Shown here piece after piece: positions 10,013 through 18,880 of a stretch of 26,507 bases of DNA (the first letter of the stretch is position 1; every line of letters starts with the position of its first letter). The position numbers and the translations under genes are program-made. The stretch is from Hofstenia miamia. Lineage: Eukaryota; Xenacoelomorpha; Acoela. Under the pieces are notes generated by a model. The model was not told where the DNA came from. It was given only the letters and a program-made list of their open reading frames with translations, and ran no database searches. The stretch spans positions 1,910,400 to 1,936,906 of the forward strand of contig SCFE01000050.1 in NCBI GenBank assembly GCA_004352715.1, written 5' to 3'.

Positions 10013-10203
10013 TGTAGCATTGCTGGTAGTTGTTACTATTTATTAGCCAGACCTCGCGCTTTTCTTGTTAGTGACTGGTAGTTGTAATATTTGTACATAT
10101 TGTAAATAACATTGTATATAAAGACCAAAGCATTTTGTAAATAGAAGTAGTTTGAACTGTATTCTCTTTGTGTTCACTAGAATCACACCCCAGTGATTCT
10201 ACA
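10013..10203 (+). repeat. TRIM 3' LTR
   Basis: This is a direct repeat of 9445-9634. It differs by roughly eight substitutions and one inserted base, mostly in the block after ACTATTTAT. It starts TGTAG and ends CTACA. Confidence 0.88.
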
Positions 10204-10208
10204 GTCAC
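10204..10208 (+). repeat. Target-site duplication GTCAC, right copy
   Basis: This is the partner of 9440-9444. Counting only one copy makes ORF3 read on without a frame change. Confidence 0.85.
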
Positions 10209-10670
10209 AGACCCCAAAGAAATGATGCTGCAGAAGGTCAACAAATACTGCTCACTTTTCATGGATCACATGACACACATGAGATCACTATGAGAGGTCT
10301 TCACTCATTTTTATCCTAACACCAGGATTAGTCCTGAAGATGCCCACACCTCTGATACTGATGCACTCATGATGCTCATGATTGCACTGAAAGGCCTTTG
10401 CCTTTACAAAATTTTCTACAACAGCTTCACATGGAGGTTTAACCACCTAAGAAGAAATTGCCTGATCAGTTTCTGTTTACCAGAGATTGAGTTCTTCTGC
10501 TTAAGGAGTGAGGAGGTCACTCAGAGGGAGACCCTTATGCAGATTACCTGGTGACCCAAGTATGCTGAAGTCAAGTAATGGGACCACATTTTAACTGCAG
10601 AGATGATTCAGGAGATACAAAAGCTCCTGTCAGGTCCCACAGTTAAGCTCTTACTGCAAGTTTAACTGGC

Positions 10671-10682
10671 AATGGAGGGGTG
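10671..10682 (+). other. Polypurine tract of gypsy copy 2
   Basis: A purine-rich AATGGAGGGG followed by TG lies directly between the ORF3 stop and an LTR-like TGTAG start. That is the expected place for the primer of plus-strand DNA synthesis. Confidence 0.5.
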
Positions 10683-11009
10683 TGTAGAGTCACTCAGGGC
10701 CTTATTTTTATTATTTTCAGCACTCTGCAATAGTGTTATGTTTTTTTGACATTGTGATTCTTTTAATTCACTGCTACCTTATTTGTATCAATTCCTTTTA
10801 ATCAATTTTGGAATTTCAAGTGTAGTTAATTCAATAGTGTTAATTTTTGTCCCCTTGATTTAAATTACATGTGATAGCTCATTTAACTTTGTGAGGGAAA
10901 CTGTGCTTTGAAATTGTAAACAAGTCAGGTAATAAGTTACAGATTTTTGTAATAAATGTCTGAGTCAATGTAGCAAAGCACACAATAAATTCAGCTTCCT
11001 TCTACTGCA
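10683..11009 (+). repeat. Probable 3' LTR of gypsy copy 2
   Basis: It begins TGTAGAGTC right after the purine tract. It is non-coding and T-rich, contains AATAAA at 10,984-10,989, and may end at CTACTGCA (11,002-11,009). The start resembles the TRIM LTR start (TGTAGC). The paired 5' LTR is not available, so the right edge is a guess. Confidence 0.4.
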
Positions 11010-12939
11010 TTTGATCCTTGCTATCATTTATTTATTAACCCCCTTTAGATTTAGTCAATCAAAGAGTTTGTTAATGATAACTATTGTGTAAGATCCAGCA
11101 ACAATTCAGGAGGAAACTGCACCAGGTCTAGGGCGACAAATAGCTCTTTAATGGTGACAGCCCAAATTGTGGCCACTTTAGGTTATGGTTAGGTGTAGGG
11201 AATAACATCTTATATTTGATCCATTTGTACATGCACTTAAATTAACACCTTGTTGCCAAATGTGAATGCACAGCAATTATGTGTCTGTTATTTATTATTT
11301 ATTTACATGAGCTGAGATGAGAGAACTCTGAGATAAATTGTCTATTGAGCTAGAACTTAATACTTGAGACATGCAATTAGCACCTTGGTGAGTAAGGATG
11401 GCTTCAAAGACTTGGCTTCAGTGTGATGCCATGTGAGTTGGTCACTGCTGGAGTTCTTTTTGGAATGGAATTTCTTTATTTGTTAGGAGAATCAGTGAAC
11501 CACCAATGTAACTGTTCTGTTGGAATGTGGGTTACTCTCTGCTATGGTAGACTTTGGAACCTTTGATCTAAACTCTTGAGTTACCCAGTACTGCTAGAGT
11601 AGACAGAGCTCCCCTGCAATTCTACAATTGTACACTTTTCCTCTAAGCCTTGTAATATGGAAATTAATCCACATCTCTCTTTTGCATGATAGTTTGATTA
11701 TATTTTAAATTTCCATCGTAATTAAATTAATCATACTAATATTTGCACTATGGGATTTTTGCATACATATGATGAAAATTATAGAAATGATCAAGATCAC
11801 GTTTTATAAGAAATGTGGTTTAAAGGTATTGTACCCTCTAAGAGACATTAGTATTAATTGAAAGCATAAATGATTCTTAATTCTCACTCTACCACATAGA
11901 GAAGGTGTTTGAATAACTAGTCATAAAATATATCTACACACATATGTTCTAGAAGACTTTAATGCATTGAAAAAGACATTAAATATTTTCTAAATTTCAT
12001 CAGTTTTATAAGTTTCAAGGAAAAAGAGAATTTCACATTTCAAAACATAAAAATGAGTAACCTCAGTGAAGAAGAAACCAACCTCTGTAATTAAACTCTC
12101 TGAAAAGACTGACTATTGTATCAAAAACACTTTGTTCTAGTTAAAATAATGGAAATTTCAACATTTATTTACTTTGTTGAACTTATGCATATATATCTAA
12201 GACACTAAATGTTTGCCTAATATATCAATGCATAGATTGACCTAATTTAAACATATGGATAATTATAATTGGGATTACACCTGTCAATTTCTGAATGCAT
12301 CTGTGAAAGCATGTATTTAATTTAAAAATTATTTTTACTTGGAAATATTTATCAATAGCTAAGTTTTACAAGCTTATTAGAACAATCAACCATATTATTA
12401 GCCCTGCTAACAATGATATTAAATTTTCAATTTTCAAGTTATTCACAAAGTTTGTTTAAATCCTAAAGCCCGTTGATTTCTGCTGCATTAGTTAGCAACC
12501 TGCCGGCTAATCAATCATACGCTTCTGCACTTCAGAAAACTGCACCGCCTTACTAATCATGCTAATCCCCTCCATCATCATTGATCTCCATCACAAGTGC
12601 CCTAACTCAACAGTTAATAAACTTTATATCTAAGTTGTGTGAATTATTATATCTTTGTTTCCAGACGCCCAGACTACAGCAAAACTACTGCAACCCTAAA
12701 TTCAAAGTTAAGTTCACATCAAAACTTTAATACATTTGCTGTTATTTATATCATTTCTACTTTTAACACCTGGGATGCTAATTTACCCTTGGCAACGCCT
12801 GTCTATATTCATGTATATTTCCCATCTATATTCATAGTAAAATAAAAGCTTCTTTAACAGTCAATCACATTTTTTAGATTATTATCAGAGTTAGAAAAAC
12901 CGATTTCAACTTATAAGTCATATTTTCCAAAACCTAAAT
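11010..12939. other. Spacer without recognisable genes
   Basis: I find no coding domain on either strand. The first part (to about 11,700) resembles the gypsy block in having almost no CpG. After that the sequence becomes markedly AT-rich and CpG reappears. A stretch at about 11,115-11,150 resembles 7800-7840. The open frame at 12,639-12,845 has no family signature and is probably chance. Confidence 0.6.
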
Positions 12940-13830
12940 CTTGGAAAAATCATTACTGATGATTATGAAATTTCTAACGAATTATACAAGACTTATTAAT
13001 CTAGAAGAATTCAATGGCCCAATCATCAAGTATGAAATCAACCACAAAATTTGTTTAATCCTGAATTTTGTATTCGTTTTACAACAAGTTTTGAAACTTA
13101 AAAGCAATTCTTAATCTTAGGCCTACTAAATCACGCGGACTTTCTATAATTCCTTCTTGGGCACTTAAAATCACTGTGGCCAGTTCCTTAAATTATATAG
13201 TTAACAACTGCATAAAAAGTAATTTCTTTCCGGGATAATTTAAAAATTGCTCATATCACTCCTATTTTTAATAAAAACGATACGGCTCATGACAAAAATT
13301 ATCGACCAATTTCAAATATTTCTCCAATATTCAAAGTATTCGAGTGATTATTACATAACAAAATAATAACCATATTGAGTACGATGTTAACGTTTTTAAG
13401 TTCATCAAGAAATTACCACCTCATAATACTATTTCAATGTCTGGTTTTATTCATAAGCAGAATTCCAGATCAAAACACTTTACTTGCACTAAATACAGAA
13501 AAAAGGTTTTAAAACAATCACTAGGAACTCACTACCTAAAAAGATAAAAGAACATTGAAACGCTGCGAGCTTTTAAGAAACACAATAAAATTTCCCTTAA
13601 GCAAAAGTATATCTCGGGCAACGCATGGTTAGGAAAAAATTTTTACGATAATGATCATACAATATCTCGTTCTTGAAATCCTTATAGTAATTTATTGGTA
13701 GATTTATTGCATATATTGCCTTATTCTATTGTATGTATTTGCAAAGTGTTTGTATATTTGATGATGCCATTCAGATAAATTACCAGTTTCTAATTGTTAA
13801 TATTTATCTGAATAAAGGATATCCTATATT
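12940..13830 (+). mobile_element. LINE relic A (non-LTR retrotransposon, internally deleted)
   Basis: The left part (about 12,940-13,380) carries the pre-RT and early RT blocks of a jockey/CR1-like LINE in two frames: EFNGPIIKYE, SIIPSWALKI, NNCIKSNFFPG, then KIAHITPIFNK and NYRPISNISPIFKVFE. The catalytic RT blocks are missing. The sequence jumps near 13,390-13,430 to the C-terminal tail (LPPHNTISMSGF, then NIETLRAFKKHNK near 13,555) and a 3' UTR with a hairpin. It aligns block by block with LINE B, which lies about 6 kb downstream in the same orientation. Confidence 0.8.
13769..13813 (+). repeat. 3' UTR hairpin of LINE A
   Basis: ATTCAGATAAAT at 13,769-13,780 is perfectly complementary to ATTTATCTGAAT at 13,802-13,813, with a 21-base loop. 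AATAAAGGATATCC follows. Its place at the LINE 3' end fits an RT recognition structure, though this is inferred. Confidence 0.6.
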
Positions 13831-14219
13831 ATTTTATTTTGTATACTTTATTGATTAAGAATTTCTAAAACAAAACATCTAGTGACGTTTGATTGCGCTG
13901 AAGTCTACAAAATATGACTCTTTCTGTTGAAAATGTGTTTCTCTGACAACAATATTAATGCTTGTAAGTTCGATTGATCAACGTTCTTGATCGAGGTTTA
14001 ATTTCACATTAGCCGCCAAACAAAATTTTGCTTTTTGGTTTATGTATAAATCATTTTATGATTCTATTTTGTTTTCAGAGCATGTTCGAGAATTTAAATT
14101 CATAAGCTGCGATGATTTCTCCGCGACCTGTTGGTCCTGCTGAGCTCTGTGTCCAACGCTCACTCGGTAATGAGAATTTCATAACGAGTGAGCGTAGGAG
14201 AATCACATTGTTAAACTTC
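13831..14219. other. Spacer between LINE A and LINE B
   Basis: No coding domain is seen. It contains TTTTGTTTTCAG near 14,085, which resembles a splice acceptor, and a GC-richer patch with the hairpin at 14,156-14,195. It may be the 5' UTR of LINE B. Confidence 0.4.
14156..14195 (+). repeat. 11-bp perfect inverted repeat (stem-loop)
   Basis: ACGCTCACTCG (14,156-14,166) pairs with CGAGTGAGCGT (14,185-14,195) across 18 bases. It is GC-rich in an AT-rich setting and lies just upstream of LINE B ORF1. Confidence 0.65.
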
Positions 14220-15000
14220 TAACTCCATTCAACAGTCTATCAAAGGAAGAGCTTTTACCATTGCACAGCTTCCTCCACACCGTTCTAGCACAGGAAGAAA
14301 AAGAGGTTCCGCCGATCAAAATTCCAGAGAAAGCTGAATGGTCGCAACGTCACAAATCATCACTAATTCATCCGCCTGCTCACAAACACCCAACGTACGA
14401 AAACCCCGCGCCAAATGACTACGAACAGATGCAGGCGTGCTTATTTTAGGAACCTCTATGTATCGATACCTACTAAAGAAAGACACAGTTTCCGTACATT
14501 CATATTCCGGAGCATCTATAGAACACATGATAGAACGCCGTCAGACAACATTAAAAAAATACTCGTCACTGTGGGCAGAAATGATGTAATGCAAAACAAA
14601 TCATACACTATTTTATTAAAAACTTTAATTAACACTTTAAAACATATTTTTGGGTCTGCTGGAATTTTTGTAGGAGAGGTCACACCGTTTCCAGGTAATA
14701 TCACGTTAAATAAAAAGATTCAAGACCTTAATTTTCTTATCCACCAAACGTGAAAATTCTAGGATATACCGTTTTTACAACTTTCAATCTTTTTGTTTAG
14801 GGCATAACACCGTAAATTATTTGCACAGGATGGTATCAATGTCTCTAGAAGAGTTACTCAACATAGAGTGCAAGATTGAAGAATTCTTTGATGAAACACC
14901 GCCCCGTAGTCAACAGCACTCCACCGCCACGTTTCAACCACCATACCGCCACATTCCTACATTCAAAACGCCAATAATTTTTTTCGAATCATCAGTTTAA
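14220..15000 (+). pseudogene. LINE B ORF1 with SGNH-esterase-like domain
   Basis: Three overlapping frames give one protein. They are 14,234-14,449 (LSKEELLPLHSFLH, then a polar Pro-rich stretch), 14,415-14,753, and a C-terminal piece ending at TAA 14,998-15,000. The middle frame has KKILVTVGRNDVMQNKS, LINTLKHIFG and IFVGEVTPFPGN. This resembles block III (GxND) and the following strands of SGNH hydrolases found in ORF1 of some CR1-type LINEs. In those families ORF1 binds RNA and the esterase is accessory. The catalytic Ser block is not recognisable, and the Asp/His block is only hinted at near 14,840. An unrelated protein is possible. Confidence 0.5.
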
Positions 15001-15392
15001 TTGGCGTAATCAACCCGTTCAACGCGCACTACAGCCTTTTCACTTCCGCCCTGTCATCTCCACTGCTAAGATCTTTCCTAACATTTAACATTGTCTTATA
15101 AATATTTTTTATTTTGTGCATTTACTAACGACGCCCAGGCTATGGAAATTCCATCACCTAAATGCTAAAAATAATTTTTATTAAAATTGTTAATCCTTCT
15201 TTTGTTATTTAAGTTATTTTTTCGTGCTAAAAAATATGAAACTAGTATGTTTTTGAATATAAAAAAGAAGAACATTATGCAACTATAAATTAATTCAGTA
15301 TTTTCCTATTAACAACAAAAACATCTTCATCGTGTTTATCAGCTTTAAAGAATTACTAAGTATTTCAATATTTTCTTCTTATTAATTCTTCA
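15001..15392 (+). other. LINE B inter-ORF spacer
   Basis: This AT-rich sequence lies between the ORF1 stop and the ORF2 start. It has no coding signal. CAGGCTATGGAAATT at 15,136-15,150 recurs inverted at 20,534-20,548. Confidence 0.45.
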
Positions 15393-15655
15393 TGGCTTTG
15401 AAAAGAACCCCTGGGCCGATTTTAGATTACGATACTTATTTCGAAAGATTGAATACAAAAAATAACACTATTAACTATATGCATACAAATTTTTAAAACC
15501 TGTCAAAGAAAAATTTTGAATTTAAGCAATTCATGTCCTATTTTGAAAATGATTTTATTCTAGGAATCTATGAAACCTGCTTGTCAAACAAAGATATTGA
15601 TAAGCGTTGGTCTTACAATAAAACTATAATAATTTATTAGGAAAATCGAGTGGTA
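15393..15655 (+). pseudogene. LINE B ORF2, N-terminal part of the AP-like endonuclease
   Basis: It starts at ATG 15,393 (MALKRTPGPILDYDTYFERL). The block NTINYMHTNF, then FENDFILGIYETCLSNKDI, matches the first strands of LINE endonucleases, where the catalytic Asn lies in the HxN block and the Glu in the ETxLS block; both are present. This enzyme nicks target DNA to prime reverse transcription. One TAA interrupts after MHTNF. Reading ends in a Gly-rich block (GKSSGRG) where the domain normally continues, which is where the hAT sequence begins. Confidence 0.75.
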
Positions 15656-16984
15656 GAGGCATGGATGGAGATCCCGGGGGGGGGTTGAGGGGGTCTGGAC
15701 TCCCCTCCCCAAATTTTGCTATTATGGATCCCTCAGTAAACAAATATTTAGTGGTTATTGATGTAAATTATTTATAATAATGTTTGATAAATGGTAGGGT
15801 AATAATAACAATTTTTTTTCTCAGAGATCAATAAGGTGCCAAACACGGGCGGTAATTATTGTCCTATTTAGAAAGATAAAATTTTATTTTGAAAGCTCTT
15901 TTTGACAATTGTTTACTGCTTAGCACTCAATAAAATAAACAAAATATTAAAGAATGAAACTTGTGTTATTATTTTGCAGAGCTATAATTTTATTGCTCTC
16001 AAAGCTAAATAGATATTGATGTGGAGGTTCCCTTGTGCTAAATGCAAATCGAAAGGACAAGCCCCAACATATGTACCTAGGTTAAGATTTCATGTAGCTG
16101 AGTGGAATAGGTAAGCGTCTTGAGAAAAAATATGTACAAACATGGTAAATATCAGAAGCGCTTCAATGAGATTGCTATTTATAAATCACAAAGTTCTAAT
16201 GACATTACCCTCAAGCCCTTGTGCCCAACAAGATAGTTGTGCTGTGGTAAATCCATTGTAGCAGCTATTTCCCAATATGAATCATTTGCTGAGTCTTTGT
16301 TGGTTATGTCTAATGACTCACATGCTGATATGGCTTTGTTTGAAGGTCCATGACATCTGCAACGTCATTTCAGAAGCTAAGACATTGCTTGACTTGAAAA
16401 TTGCTGATGTTTTTGTTCAAAATCCGGAGGAATTCAATGTGGTTTTGAAGGCAATAAATTGACTATTTGCACTATGATGGAAAATTCAGCTCTAATAAAA
16501 AATAAAGTTAAATTGCTGAGAAGCAAGAATGAATTCACTAAACTTTTTAATGAAGTTGTGTCGAAGAGGGTAAAGTTGGTTTTAAATCAACTACATTAAC
16601 CAAGAAGGCAGCAGCCTCCTGCTTGGTTTTCTGGCGCAAGAGTTGTGTATCATCCAAGCAAAGTTGAGGAACATTTTCAGCCATTATACTACTATTGCCT
16701 TGACAGAGTGGTAGCTGAAATTACTGAGCGATTAATTACTGATGCTGTTGATAGATTATGCACATATGCTATCCATGAAGAAATATTTCTTACAGTGCAG
16801 ACAAACGGATGAGATTCTTCGTCATCATGACAGGATTGACACTCAACGACTGAAAACACAGTTACAAATGTATCACAATGAATATGGGAAGCCATCACCA
16901 ATATGAGAAGTCAGAGATAAATTGTGGACACTATCCTCAGATACTCGTCATCTTTTCTCTCAAGTGGAGTTAGTGCTTCAGCTG

Positions 16985-17004
16985 NNNNNNNNNNNNNNNN
17001 NNNN
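16985..17004. other. Assembly gap, 20 N
   Basis: This run of 20 N directly follows the first copy of the 119-bp duplication. Confidence 0.99.
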
Positions 17005-17005
17005 G

Positions 17006-17195
17006 AGGTATATTTAAGAGATTTTCACCTTTAGAGAAAATGACAGAGGAAAAGAGAGCATTACTGGCATCTTTTTCAGAAGAAGGGTTTACGTACGTTG
17101 AAACGAGGTATAAAATCCTATTTTTGAAACGAAAATCTGGTCATGCTCACCTTATCATTCAAAATGTCTCAATGGGTAAGATTTATTATTAATGA
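17006..17195 (+). other. Short open frame between gap and duplicate, unrecognised
   Basis: About 60 codons are open from the gap to TAA near 17,193 (GIFKRFSPLEKMTEEKRALL and onward, Lys/Arg/Glu-rich). The sequence GGTAAGATT near 17,175 fits a splice donor, so this may be the end of an exon. It does not fit the transposase around it and may be misplaced sequence or an unrelated exon. No family recognised. Confidence 0.3.
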
Positions 17196-17899
17196 ATACT
17201 ATTTACTAAAATTCAAATCAAATGGTTGATAGACATCATTATAAATGTATCACAATGAATATGGGAAGCCATCACCAATATGAGAAGTCAGAGATAAATT
17301 GTGGACACTATCCTCAGATACTCGTCATCTTTTCTCTCAAGTGGAGTTAGTGCTTCAGCTGCTCCTTGTCTTCCCAGTATCAGCTTGTGAAGCAGAGTGG
17401 TTTTTAGTAGTCTATCTCAACGTAAGACTTGGTTGAGAAACCAATTGTACCAGATACGTGTTAACAGTACAGCAAATTTCCAAATTTACCAAGAGAAGCT
17501 TGACCTCAGTGAACCAACATTCGTAGGCAAACAGTTTACTTGTACTTAATTAAGTTTTCCAAATTTTAAAAAGTGGCAAGTTTAGTTTGTAAATATTGTC
17601 TTCTTTTGTGTTCAAACTTGGTTGCAAGAATTTAATAAAAATGATCTCAATAATTTTTAACTTACTTGATCTTGATGCCTGATGCAATATTTTTGTTTCA
17701 ACATTTTGTCTGCACTTAATTAGATGATTAGATATATTAGAACTGGTTTTTAATTTGCTATGAAATATACTTTTAGTTATTATCTTTGTAAGAAATCACA
17801 TTTCTGCTTACTCAAACACTACTTTTGCATTTTGATGCTTTTTATGTTAATCAAATTCCTTAATTTGGAGAAGATCCCATTTTGAAGAACAATCACGAA

Positions 17900-18386
17900 A
17901 ATGAACCTCCCCAATACTTAAAATGGATCTTCAGCATTGCTAATACCAACAATTTTCAAACCTAAATTACGCGAAGATATAAAGTGTAGCGACGAATCCA
18001 AATTTGAAAGCTTTAAAAAATGCTACATATAAAAAACAATTGATAAATTTTTCTTATTATCCGCACAAAAAATATTTGAATTATTTCATTGAGCAATTCG
18101 AAAATAAACTGGTTTTATCTGTTTCTGCAAATAAAGACATTGTTTTAATGGGAGACTACAACATAGATTATTTGAATCGAAAAAGAACGAAATAAAATTG
18201 ACATTTTTCAATATGTTTAATCTGAATATTGTTAATAAAATTACGCCTTCAAGGGTAACTGCAACGAGTAGCGCGCTTATTGATTACTTTATAGTGTCAG
18301 ATAATGATTTTTCAAAATTCACACATCTTACTGCTGAATGTACGTTTTCCGATCATTGCATTACTTCTATTTGCTTTATAAAATAG
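17900..18386 (+). pseudogene. LINE B ORF2, C-terminal part of the endonuclease
   Basis: Resumes the domain broken at 15,655: ALLIPTIFKPKLREDIKCSD and SKFESF, then in another frame FSYYPHKKYLNYFIEQFE and IVLMGDYNIDYL (18,145-18,175). The latter holds the catalytic D-x-N of the GDFN block. A further frame has SALIDYFIVSDNDFS and FSDHCITS, the terminal SDH block with the catalytic Asp-His. All late catalytic motifs are therefore still readable, but spread over three frames. The frame change at about 18,190 falls beside a run of A. Confidence 0.8.
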
Positions 18387-18880
18387 GTAAATTCCACAGT
18401 TAGGAAATGGACCACAATTCGGGAAAGAAATAATTATGATGTTAAAAAACTAAAATGATCGCTGACACTAGAAAATTGGCATGAAGTGTATTATGCACAG
18501 ATACTAATTCTATGATAGAAAATTTAATTTCAATCTTTGATAAACACCTTAATATCTTCTGTATGGAACAGAAGATCTTACTTACCAAAATTTTCAAAAA
18601 TATTTTCCCTAAGTATAACAAATCTAAACATTGGTTAACTGATTATGCAACAAATTGATCATTGAAAAGAACAACGGTTTTAAGAATTTCTCATTGACAA
18701 AATCTAGCGAAAATTTCTTAGCTTATAAATAAGCAAGTAATTTATCAAATATTGAAAATCGCAAATCTTTTAGTAAATATATTAAAAACGAATTCAAAAA
18801 TTTACCAAACCAAAAGTCCAAATGGAAGCTCATTCATGAAATTGCTAACACTGGAAAATCTAAATCTAAAATCATTGAGG
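18387..18880 (+). other. LINE B ORF2, degraded linker between endonuclease and RT
   Basis: No conserved motif is expected or seen. The sequence is AT-rich with stops in all frames, and its length fits the usual endonuclease-RT linker. Confidence 0.5.

Larger units (their letters stand above)
9445..10203 (+). mobile_element. TRIM-like miniature LTR retrotransposon nested in ORF3
   Basis: Two direct LTRs (9445-9634 and 10,013-10,203) of 190 and 191 bp, about 95 percent identical by eye, enclose 378 bp with no credible coding capacity. The second LTR begins TGTAG and ends CTACA, a perfect terminal inverted pentamer. A PBS-like sequence follows LTR 1 at once, and GTCAC is duplicated on both sides. 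These are the marks of a terminal-repeat retrotransposon in miniature, which must be mobilised by enzymes of another element. Its LTR start resembles that of the gypsy element it sits in, so a related gypsy element is the likely helper. Confidence 0.88.
8027..10665 (+). pseudogene. ORF3 in env position, about 620 codons, unrecognised, split by TRIM
   Basis: One frame runs 8027-9444, is interrupted by the miniature LTR element, and resumes at 10,209 to a TAA at 10,663-10,665. That TAA is only 17 bases before the LTR start. Internal stops are at 8342, 8615, 8852, 8864, 9431, 10,291, 10,552 and 10,576, but I see no frameshift, so this was a real protein. I do not recognise it. It has no clear signal peptide, fusion-peptide-like stretch or transmembrane segment, so nothing supports an envelope glycoprotein. 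The content is mixed polar and hydrophobic with scattered Cys and His. It could be an accessory protein, a second gag-like protein, or a captured host sequence. Confidence 0.6.
2933..11009 (+). mobile_element. Ty3/gypsy retrotransposon copy 2 (gag, pol, linker frame, ORF3, 3' LTR), degraded
   Basis: Domain order along the + strand is gag with zinc knuckle, protease, RT, RNase H, integrase, GPY-like module, a Ser/Thr-rich linker frame, ORF3 in the env position, a purine tract and an LTR beginning TGTAG. The 5' LTR would lie in the 1000-N gap. Substitutions dominate the decay and there are few frameshifts. The block is very poor in CpG: I count about eight CG in 4700-7625. A younger miniature LTR element (9445-10203) sits inside ORF3. 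The 3' boundary near 11,009 is approximate because no second LTR is available for comparison. Confidence 0.85.
16866..17361 (+). repeat. Exact 119-bp direct duplication (16,866-16,984 and 17,243-17,361)
   Basis: The two copies are identical base for base at an offset of 377. The first ends exactly at the 20-N gap. Upstream transposase sequence joins the first copy and downstream transposase joins the second, so only one copy belongs. It is probably an assembly duplication. Confidence 0.95.
16250..17550 (+). pseudogene. hAT transposase (ZMYM/TTF-like), degraded
   Basis: hAT transposases excise and reinsert the element and dimerise through a C-terminal domain. Visible pieces are AAISQYESFAESLLVMSN (about 16,262), FSGARVVYHPSKVEEHFQP then YYYCLDRVVAEITERL (about 16,627-16,740), and QMYHNEYGKPSPI (from about 16,865). 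After the duplication come LLVFPVSACEAEW (from 17,355) and KTWLRNQLYQIRVNSTANF, with a stop at about 17,550. The PVSACEAEW...TWLRN block is the hAT dimerisation signature (families read PVSxAxAER...). Stops and at least four frame changes break it. The N-terminal zinc finger is not clear, although two Cys pairs near 16,035-16,050 could be its remains. Confidence 0.75.
15655..17890 (+). mobile_element. hAT-family DNA transposon relic inside LINE B
   Basis: The left end, just after the broken endonuclease frame, has a G-run and a G/C-rich imperfect palindrome (15,675-15,712) of the kind common at ends of invertebrate hAT elements. A degraded transposase follows (16,250-17,550). On the right, LINE endonuclease resumes at about 17,920. 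I could not match a right terminal inverted repeat or a convincing 8-bp target duplication, so the boundaries are approximate. The internal duplication and N gap at 16,866-17,361 complicate it. Confidence 0.7.

Noticed and set aside
11170-11205. GGTTATGGTTAGGTGTAGGG resembling telomere-type repeats
   Set aside because: Only one or two degenerate TTAGG-like units; far too short for an interstitial telomere.
16277-16901. Frames 16,277-16,462 (+) and 16,692-16,901 (-) as separate genes
   Set aside because: The first is an out-of-frame reading of the hAT transposase and the second is its complement.
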